Of a stretch of 11,223 bases of DNA, positions 5,857 through 11,223 are shown piece by piece. Source of the DNA: Lachnospiraceae bacterium (GTDB lineage: Bacteria; Bacillota_A; Clostridia; Lachnospirales; Lachnospiraceae); assembly GCA_017553665.1 (NCBI GenBank), contig JAFZKM010000090.1:1-11223 (forward strand), in the 5' to 3' direction. The translations under genes and the position numbers were made by a program. Each line of letters begins with the position of its first letter. Position 1 is the stretch's first letter. A model generated the notes under the pieces. It saw only the letters and a list, made by a program, of their open reading frames with translations. It did no database searches and had not been told where the DNA came from.

Positions 5857-7516
5857 AACAGCCCTCTGTCTGATCATGCAGTAATTTTTGAATTATAGCT
5901 TCATATACCTTTATCCCGTCAACAGCCGCGCTCGTTATCCCGCCGGCATAACCGGCTCCTTCGCCGCAGGGATAGATGCCTTTTACGGATACAGACTCAA
6001 GATCGTCGTTTCTGGTGATCCGGACAGGCGATGAGGTCCTGCTCTCAAGGCCGATCATTAACGCTTCCGGGCTGTCAAAGCCTTTGATCGTCTTTCCGAA
6101 AACGGGCATTGCTTCTTCGATGCTCTCGGAAATATATGCAGGGAGAATATTTTTGAGATTTCCGCCGGTATATGCTCCTTTTGTATTCGGGAGCAGCGTT
6201 TGATCACAAGTTTTATCTGCTGAGGATTCCGTATTATCAGAAATGCTGGACTCGCGATTCTTGACAAAATCAGCGTAATACTGGACCGGAATCTTTCCTC
6301 TTCCCTCTTTATACGCAGCTTTTTCGAGCCTTCGCTGAAGCTCCATACCTGCAAGCGGCGAATCTCCGGCGAGATCATCTTCCCGGAGATTTACGACCAG
6401 CGCCGAATTCGCTGTAGCCTCTGATCGGTCGGAATTACTCAGTCCGTTGACCGCGAGGCGGCCTTCTTCGGATGAAGCGTTGACTACAAACCCGCCCGGG
6501 CACATGCAGAAGGAATATACTCCCCTGCCGTTCGAAGCCTGGTATGTGAGCTTGTAATCGGCGGCAGGAAGCTTCTTATAAGCTTCTCCGTACTGCGCGC
6601 GGCCTATGACTTCCTGAGGATGCTGGATACGCACGCCCATAGCGAAGGCTTTCTTTTCCATATTGAGCCCTTTCCCAAGGAGCATCTCAAAAGTATCGCG
6701 AGCGCTGTGTCCGAGAGCCAGTATAAGCGTATCGCACTCTATATATTCGCCGGCATTTACATATATCCCGCGGAGGGCGCCGTTTTTGATATCAAGTCCC
6801 GTAAGCTTCGTGCGGAATCTGACCTCTCCGCCGCAGGCGATGATCTCTTTGCGGATATTCCTGACTATCTCCGTAAGTCTGTCGGTGCCTATATGCGGTT
6901 TATTGATGTATCTGATCGAAGGGTCCGCACCGTTCTCGATAAAGATCCTGAAAAATTCGGTTATACGGCCGAACTTATCGTGGATCATGGTGTTGAGTTT
7001 GCCGTCTGAAAAGGTTCCCGCGCCTCCCTCGCCGAACTGCACATTCGATTCGGGATCGAGCTTTCCGCCGTTCCAGAAGGCGTTCACATCCGCGATCCTG
7101 GTATCTACGTCGCAGCCTCTCTCGACTATTATCGGCCTTAATCCGGCCTTCGCGAGCTTATAGCCTGCGAGCATGCCTGCAGGACCGAAACCGGTGATAA
7201 CGGGCCTTTTAGAGCTGTTTAACGCGGCCTTTGCAGTACCGGAGAGCTTATCAAACGGATCATCATAGACAACAGGCTCCGAAACAGAGATATTTTTGAT
7301 CCTTTTGTCCTTAAGGATCTCATTTTCGTTATATGTCTTCACATCGACCGAACAGGTATAGTGAATATCATCCTTTTTCCTGGCGTCAAGCGAAAGCCTG
7401 ACAATTTCATGGGAAAAAGGATGTTTATCGCCGATCTTCAGCCGCTTTCTGACAGCTGACAAAAGATCCTGTTCCGTATAACCGATCTCAAGCCGTAATG
7501 AGTTTAGTCTTATCAA
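5855..7516 (-). CDS. FAD-dependent dehydrogenase of the COG2509 family, TTG start
   Basis: This is a 553-residue flavoprotein of a widespread family without a settled substrate. It has an N-terminal region of about 100 residues, then the dinucleotide-binding GFGPAG (109-114) ending in the ribose-binding acid of VERG, the family signature EGGAGTFSDGKL (163-174), CPGGFVV (339-345), and the C-terminal FAD-contacting GIYPCGEGAGYAGG (513-526). A serine-rich stretch at about 421-440 looks like a variable loop. I place the start at TTG 7514-7516: GGAGGAG lies 3 nt upstream by its last base, and the resulting N-terminus MIRLNSLRLEIGY fits the usual start of relatives. The open frame extends upstream to an ATG at 7621, but that would overlap the preceding gene by 134 nt. 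With TTG the overlap is 29 nt. It follows another FAD protein, so both may share a redox context. Predicted cytoplasmic. Confidence 0.9.
   Translation of the reverse strand: MIRLNSLRLEIGYTEQDLLSAVRKRLKIGDKHPFSHEIVRLSLDARKKDDIHYTCSVDVKTYNENEILKDKRIKNISVSEPVVYDDPFDKLSGTAKAALNSSKRPVITGFGPAGMLAGYKLAKAGLRPIIVERGCDVDTRIADVNAFWNGGKLDPESNVQFGEGGAGTFSDGKLNTMIHDKFGRITEFFRIFIENGADPSIRYINKPHIGTDRLTEIVRNIRKEIIACGGEVRFRTKLTGLDIKNGALRGIYVNAGEYIECDTLILALGHSARDTFEMLLGKGLNMEKKAFAMGVRIQHPQEVIGRAQYGEAYKKLPAADYKLTYQASNGRGVYSFCMCPGGFVVNASSEEGRLAVNGLSNSDRSEATANSALVVNLREDDLAGDSPLAGMELQRRLEKAAYKEGRGKIPVQYYADFVKNRESSISDNTESSADKTCDQTLLPNTKGAYTGGNLKNILPAYISESIEEAMPVFGKTIKGFDSPEALMIGLESRTSSPVRITRNDDLESVSVKGIYPCGEGAGYAGGITSAAVDGIKVYEAIIQKLLHDQTEGC
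5892..5922 (-). promoter_or_regulatory. Possible internal promoter for miaB, pdp and pectin methylesterase
   Basis: Inside the last 70 nt of the COG2509 gene, the minus strand has TTGACG (5917-5922, 5 of 6 consensus bases) and a perfect TATAAT (5892-5897). The spacing is 19 nt, longer than the preferred 17. The segment codes for AVDGIKVYEAI, a conserved protein stretch, so the -35 match may be imposed by the protein. If active it would start near 5885, with a leader of about 60 nt. Confidence 0.35.
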
Positions 7517-8750
7517 ATTCTCCTCCGCCTGCATATGCTCCCGCGATAACGCCGGAAGTCCAAGCCCATTGAAGATTATATCCGCCGCAGCGTCCGTCCG
7601 CATCGGCCAGCTCGCCGACAATATATAGACCTTTACATATCTTCGATTCCAACGACTTCTTTTTCAATTCATCGAGCGGAATCCCGCCTGCGGTAGTCTG
7701 CGCGTTTTCAAACCCGTTTGTTCCGGTCACCGGCAGGATCAGGTTCTTCATTTTGCGCGCCAGTTTTGTAAAAATACCGGTGTTATCGCTCTTTCTGTCG
7801 GAATGATCCGCGGAAATGCCGCATTCCTTAAGGATCACGGCGATCAGTTTATCGTTTAGAACGCCCGTAAGACATCTTTGCAGTGTCAGTGTGCTCCGGT
7901 CAAAGTGGTTTTTCAGAAAAAGGGCCAGCTTTTCGATACTTACTTCCGGGAAAAAATCAAGCGAAAGCCTTACAGGATGTCCCTCCGACAGAGCGCGTCC
8001 CGCGGGTGCCGAGGCGTTCATGACCGGAATCCCCGAAATGCCGGTTTTATTGAATATGATCTCGCCGTATTCACGTGAATATGTCTGTTTATCGATCTCG
8101 AGGCTTACGACGGCTTCGTGTCTGACGCCGGTGATATCTTTCAGGAATGAGGCGCCGGATGTAAGTCCTACCAGCGCGGGAAGCGGTTCGATCACCGAAT
8201 GACCGAGCTTCCTGCAGATATAGTAAAACGATCCGTCTGTTCCGAAACAGGGTGAAGCCTGGCCGCCTGCGGCTATGATAAGCTTTTCGCAGGAAAACTC
8301 ACGGCTGCCGCAAAGAAGTCTGAATCCGTTTGATGTCTTTTCAACATCCTTTACCCTGCAGTCGTATATCACGGGAATATGCAGCTCTTCAAGCCTGTTC
8401 GCGAGAGCGTCTCTGACAGACGCGGCCTGATTGCTGTGCGGATAGAAATAACCGTTTTTGTTGAATGAAGGGACGCCGAGCGTTTCAAAGAATGCCAGCG
8501 TATCTTCGTTGGTAAACCTCTTAAAATATTCAAAAGCGTCGCCGGAACTGCTCCGGAAATCAGCTTCGGATACTCTTTCGTTGGTAAAATTACACTTTCC
8601 GTTGCCTGTAGCGGGAATCTTTTTTCCGGGAACGGAATTTCTCTCAAGTATCAGTATATCCTTCTCATAAACCGCCGCAGAGATCGCAGCTGCCATGCCA
8701 GAGGCACCGCAGCCGATGATGATCAGTTTATGACGGTTTGAATCACTCAT
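7488..8750 (-). CDS. NAD(P)/FAD-dependent oxidoreductase, HI0933/BaiN/YhiN family
   Basis: This 420-residue flavoprotein has the full length of its family. Residues 8-36 form the FAD Rossmann fold with GCGASG (13-18) and the acid in ILERN. ATGNGKCNFTN (47-57) is the family signature. AAGGQASPCFGTDGS lies at 160-174, VTGTNGFENAQTTAGG at 341-356, and the C-terminal FAD segment YIVGELADADGRCGGYN at 376-392. Members have been called BaiN (proposed bile-acid reductase), aminoacetone oxidase-like or simply HI0933-like, and the true substrate is uncertain; nothing nearby belongs to bile-acid metabolism, so the BaiN name should not be read as function. The ATG is 10 nt after the flippase stop codon, with its AGGA site (8757-8760) directly abutting that stop. 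The 3' end overlaps the next flavoprotein gene by 29 nt, suggesting coupled translation. Confidence 0.93.
   Translation of the reverse strand: MSDSNRHKLIIIGCGASGMAAAISAAVYEKDILILERNSVPGKKIPATGNGKCNFTNERVSEADFRSSSGDAFEYFKRFTNEDTLAFFETLGVPSFNKNGYFYPHSNQAASVRDALANRLEELHIPVIYDCRVKDVEKTSNGFRLLCGSREFSCEKLIIAAGGQASPCFGTDGSFYYICRKLGHSVIEPLPALVGLTSGASFLKDITGVRHEAVVSLEIDKQTYSREYGEIIFNKTGISGIPVMNASAPAGRALSEGHPVRLSLDFFPEVSIEKLALFLKNHFDRSTLTLQRCLTGVLNDKLIAVILKECGISADHSDRKSDNTGIFTKLARKMKNLILPVTGTNGFENAQTTAGGIPLDELKKKSLESKICKGLYIVGELADADGRCGGYNLQWAWTSGVIAGAYAGGGEFDKTKLITA
7520..7526 (-). promoter_or_regulatory. Ribosome binding site that decides the COG2509 start
   Basis: GGAGGAG on the minus strand lies inside the last codons of the BaiN-like gene. 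Counting from its first GGAGG, the spacing to the TTG at 7514-7516 is 5 nt. The nearest in-frame ATG (7532-7534) lies upstream of this site and so cannot use it; the GGGAG before that ATG is only 3 nt away. Confidence 0.7.
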
Positions 8751-8760
8751 AAGAAATCCT

Positions 8761-10389
8761 TTACTGAAGGAGCCTCATCTTCTTCGCGGCCGATACAAGG
8801 AAATCGCCTTTAGGGAAGCCTCTGAGCTCTTCTTCCGATACGCCCTTCAAGAGCAGGAGCGCCGCGAAATATACCGGAACCGCGATTATGATCGCAATGA
8901 TGACCGAAACGGAATTGATCTTTGTCAGAGCGAACAGTCCTTTAAATACGCCGAACGAGATAAGTCCCATGAACATGGACGCAGCCAGCGGGATCAGAAA
9001 CGTGGTCCTTACTTCCTGTCTGTAATCGAGGATATCTCCGATCGATATCCAGTTAAGTATGCAAACGAGCAGGCCGTAGGTAACATTGCCTATAACGAGT
9101 CCGTAAGCGCCGAAATTAAGCGGTCCGACGAGTATATACAGCAGTACGACATGAACACCGAGCGAGATCGCCGAATGGATCACGGGAAGTCTCAGATGGT
9201 CGATGCCCTGCAGTATGCCGTTCGTAAGCGTCGAAAGCGCGAAGAATACAACTGCTATGCCGCCGAGCGTCATCAGTCTTCCGCTGAGCGCTGTATATGA
9301 CTTATTGAACAGCAGGAGCAATATCGGTCCTCCGAGGAATGAAAGCCCTACAGCCGAAGGGATCGCTACGACCATGTTTACCTTGATCGACGAGGCTACC
9401 TTGGACCTGACCGAATCGAGATCCTTTTGTTTATATGTCGCCGAAAGCGTGGGAACTATCGATACGCCGAAAGCGGAAGCAATGGCAACCGGCAGATTAT
9501 AGAGCCACTTGTATTTATTCGAGTAAGCTTCATAAAGCACGGCTTTCTCCGCTTCTTCCATTCCCTTGCCGAACAGGATCCGGCTGAACATGTAATTGTC
9601 AAGTATGCCGCTCAGCTGATAGATAGTCTGGCTGAGTATGATCGGGAGCATCGTGAGCACGATCATCTTCGCTATCTCACCGTCGCTGTCACGCTCTCCG
9701 GTGTGGTCTTTCAGGCATTTACGCGTGAAATAGCCCGAATTGATCGAATAGATGAATACAAGGAAGATAAGACCGAATATCGCGCCGACCAGAGTACCCG
9801 TAGTACCGCCCGCAGCGCCGTACGCCGCAGCTTCAGCGCTGTCCTTATGCGCGCGGATCAGCAGCAGTGCCGCGATGATACTGAATATCGCGTTGAATAT
9901 CTGCTCGATGATCTGTGAAAACGCGGTCGGGACCATAGTGCGCTTTCCCTGGAACAGACCTCTTATGATCCCCATGATCGAGAACACAAAGATCGTGGGA
10001 GCAAGGACTCTCAAAGGGATCGCGGCGCTGGGCCACTTCATGAACGAAGCGAGGTTTTTCGCGAATATGAACAGGATCAGCGATGCGACGAGACCTATTC
10101 CGCTCGAGAGCACCATACCTACCCTGAATATCCTGTTTGAATTAATATACTGCCCCCGCGAATCTTTGTCCGCGATGAGCTTCGAGACCGCTACGGGAAC
10201 GCTGTAGGTCGAAACCAGCAGCGCAATATTGTAGATCTCATAGGCGGTATTGTAATAGGCCATGCCCTCGGTCCCGACGATGCGTGTCAGCGGGATCCTG
10301 TAGACAAGACCGATGAATCTTGTGATAAGGCCTGCTATCGCAAGAATACCTCCCTGCAGCAGGTAGTCGTTTTTACGTTTCTCAGTCAT
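8761..10389 (-). CDS. MurJ/SpoVB-family lipid flippase (MOP superfamily)
   Basis: This 542-residue, strongly hydrophobic protein has about 14 predicted membrane helices from residue 11 to 517. The N-terminal stretch with R24, R31 and the VGTEGMAYYNTAYEIYNIALL segment, and IIRGLFQGKRTMVPTAFSQIIEQ-type sequence around 141-163, match the polysaccharide-biosynthesis branch that includes Bacillus MurJ (YtgP) and SpoVB. The likely role is flipping lipid II, or another undecaprenyl-linked sugar, across the cytoplasmic membrane for wall synthesis. Sequence alone does not separate a vegetative MurJ from a sporulation SpoVB or a surface-polysaccharide exporter. The start overlaps the end of the DUF3048 gene by 8 nt, with GAGG about 9 nt upstream, pointing to translational coupling. 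A short basic C-terminal tail (SAAKKMRLLQ) is cytoplasmic. Confidence 0.92.
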   Translation of the reverse strand: MTEKRKNDYLLQGGILAIAGLITRFIGLVYRIPLTRIVGTEGMAYYNTAYEIYNIALLVSTYSVPVAVSKLIADKDSRGQYINSNRIFRVGMVLSSGIGLVASLILFIFAKNLASFMKWPSAAIPLRVLAPTIFVFSIMGIIRGLFQGKRTMVPTAFSQIIEQIFNAIFSIIAALLLIRAHKDSAEAAAYGAAGGTTGTLVGAIFGLIFLVFIYSINSGYFTRKCLKDHTGERDSDGEIAKMIVLTMLPIILSQTIYQLSGILDNYMFSRILFGKGMEEAEKAVLYEAYSNKYKWLYNLPVAIASAFGVSIVPTLSATYKQKDLDSVRSKVASSIKVNMVVAIPSAVGLSFLGGPILLLLFNKSYTALSGRLMTLGGIAVVFFALSTLTNGILQGIDHLRLPVIHSAISLGVHVVLLYILVGPLNFGAYGLVIGNVTYGLLVCILNWISIGDILDYRQEVRTTFLIPLAASMFMGLISFGVFKGLFALTKINSVSVIIAIIIAVPVYFAALLLLKGVSEEELRGFPKGDFLVSAAKKMRLLQ

Positions 10390-11223
10390 TTTGCTGTGCC
10401 TCTATCGAGAGGTAATCTGTCCTGAAATCAGGGAATAATGAAATAAATGTCTTTCCGGGATTAATGCTCAGTACCTCTCCGTCCGAGCCGTAATACATCA
10501 TGAAACCGGCTTTTTCGTTCTTTTTCCAGGTGATCGGGACGCACTGGCCCTTCGAGATGTAATAACCCTTGCCCGAAGTGTCAGTAAGGTCCATATCCTG
10601 GTAATCGTTGCGGTCCTTGTCCCATTCGTGAACTATCTGGATGATGATGTTCGTGAAGGTCAGGGGCTGCTGCGTGTTGTAGTCGATGTGAATGCCGCCG
10701 AACTGGTATCTGTTGTACAGCTGTGTCTCGGGATCGTACAGCATGTAAGGCTGCGTCCAGCGGTCATAGCTCAGGAGCACCTTATAAGCGGGCGTCGCTT
10801 CGGGTCCCGCGTAAGGGATGACCTCTCCGCTTTCGTTATAAACGGGAGACTTATCCGCGGGATAAAGCTGCTCATCATTGAAGACGAAATGATTCGGAGT
10901 ATAGCCTTCCTTATGCTCGGTGCGCCTCTTATGGTCCTCGAGATACTGATATGCGCCCATGAACGAGAAGAACGCGTTATGAGGCGATTCTATGCTGTTA
11001 TCGCGGTAGAATACGTCTCCGCCCATGCTCATGCCGTCCATATTGTCCTTTATGCCCATCTCTGTCATCTTGTCATAGGCATAATACGCGCCGCCGAAAT
11101 GCACATAGATTGCGTCATATTCGGTCGCGACACTGACATAATAATGTCTCGCGCTTCGGATGGAACCGAGTCTGGTCGCGCAGGATGAATTCTCGTCAAC
11201 GCCCTCGTAAACGCCCATGAGAC
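10382..11223 (-). CDS. DUF3048 domain protein (YerB-type), 5' end beyond the window
   Basis: The frame is open to the right edge, so the first part of the gene is missing; the ATG at 11216-11218 is probably internal, because relatives have a lipoprotein signal and about 80-120 more residues before this point. Counting from that methionine, GSIRSARHYY (18-27) and the following YDAIYVHFGGA belong to the N-terminal DUF3048 domain. The C-terminal DUF3048 domain covers about 145-265, with LTFTNIIIQ (186-194), GKGYYISKGQCVPITWKK (216-233) and NPGKTFI (253-259). The Bacillus relative YerB is a membrane lipoprotein of poorly known function. A location on the outer face of the membrane is therefore likely but cannot be seen here. 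It directly precedes and overlaps the flippase gene, which fits a role in the envelope. Confidence 0.92.
   Translation of the reverse strand, partial: LMGVYEGVDENSSCATRLGSIRSARHYYVSVATEYDAIYVHFGGAYYAYDKMTEMGIKDNMDGMSMGGDVFYRDNSIESPHNAFFSFMGAYQYLEDHKRRTEHKEGYTPNHFVFNDEQLYPADKSPVYNESGEVIPYAGPEATPAYKVLLSYDRWTQPYMLYDPETQLYNRYQFGGIHIDYNTQQPLTFTNIIIQIVHEWDKDRNDYQDMDLTDTSGKGYYISKGQCVPITWKKNEKAGFMMYYGSDGEVLSINPGKTFISLFPDFRTDYLSIEAQQND

Noticed and set aside
7517..7621. N-terminal extension of 35 residues on the COG2509 protein
   Set aside because: It lies in the coding sequence of the upstream gene, has no usable ribosome site and does not look like part of the family.
1..11223. Signs of mobile DNA, CRISPR, toxin-antitoxin or phage-defence genes
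   Set aside because: No transposase, integrase, direct-repeat array, nuclease or small toxin-like gene is visible; every coding stretch belongs to metabolic, envelope or unknown-function families.

Overview
The window looks like part of the chromosome of a low-to-middle-GC Gram-positive anaerobe of the class Clostridia; a Lachnospiraceae or Saccharofermentans-like gut or rumen bacterium would fit. The grounds are consensus Shine-Dalgarno sites (GGAGG variants) and sigma-A-type promoters, together with gene families typical of Clostridia: a DUF3048 (YerB-type) protein, a SpoVB/MurJ-type flippase, a COG2509 flavoprotein, an HI0933/BaiN-type flavoprotein, a Bacillus-like pyrimidine-nucleoside phosphorylase and a DUF1015 protein. 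This placement is inferred from gene content and style, not from a marker gene.

All nine genes lie on the minus strand, so transcription runs from the right edge to the left. The first block (11223 down to 1959) holds seven tightly packed genes: DUF3048 protein (5' end outside the window), MurJ/SpoVB-like flippase, BaiN-like flavoprotein, COG2509 flavoprotein, miaB, pdp and an intracellular-type pectin methylesterase. Their junctions are an 8-nt overlap, a 10-nt gap, a 29-nt overlap, a 30-nt gap, a 14-nt overlap and a 43-nt gap. I see no intrinsic terminator at any of these junctions, so this reads as one long operon, perhaps with a weak internal promoter before miaB. The second block is a single DUF1015 gene with its own promoter, a short foldable leader and a strong UUCG-loop terminator. 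The third block is a small membrane-anchored LiaF-like protein with its own extended -10 promoter; what follows it is outside the window.

The operon mixes cell-envelope work (flippase, DUF3048 protein), two flavoproteins without firm physiological roles, tRNA modification (MiaB), pyrimidine nucleoside salvage (Pdp) and a pectin methylesterase that lacks an export signal. There is no obvious single pathway; it looks like a housekeeping cluster with a carbohydrate gene at its promoter-distal end. No tRNA, rRNA, CRISPR array, insertion sequence or phage gene is visible. The longest gene-free stretch is 121 nt (493-613), so there is no unexplained gap over 300 bases.

I did not find a clearly new multi-gene system. 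The points most worth following up are the ParB/SerK-like motif of the stand-alone DUF1015 gene, the cytoplasmic pectin methylesterase with an insertion between its catalytic aspartates and a T7 tract near its stop, the wrongly placed start that a longest-ORF rule would give the COG2509 gene, and the orphan LiaF-like protein.
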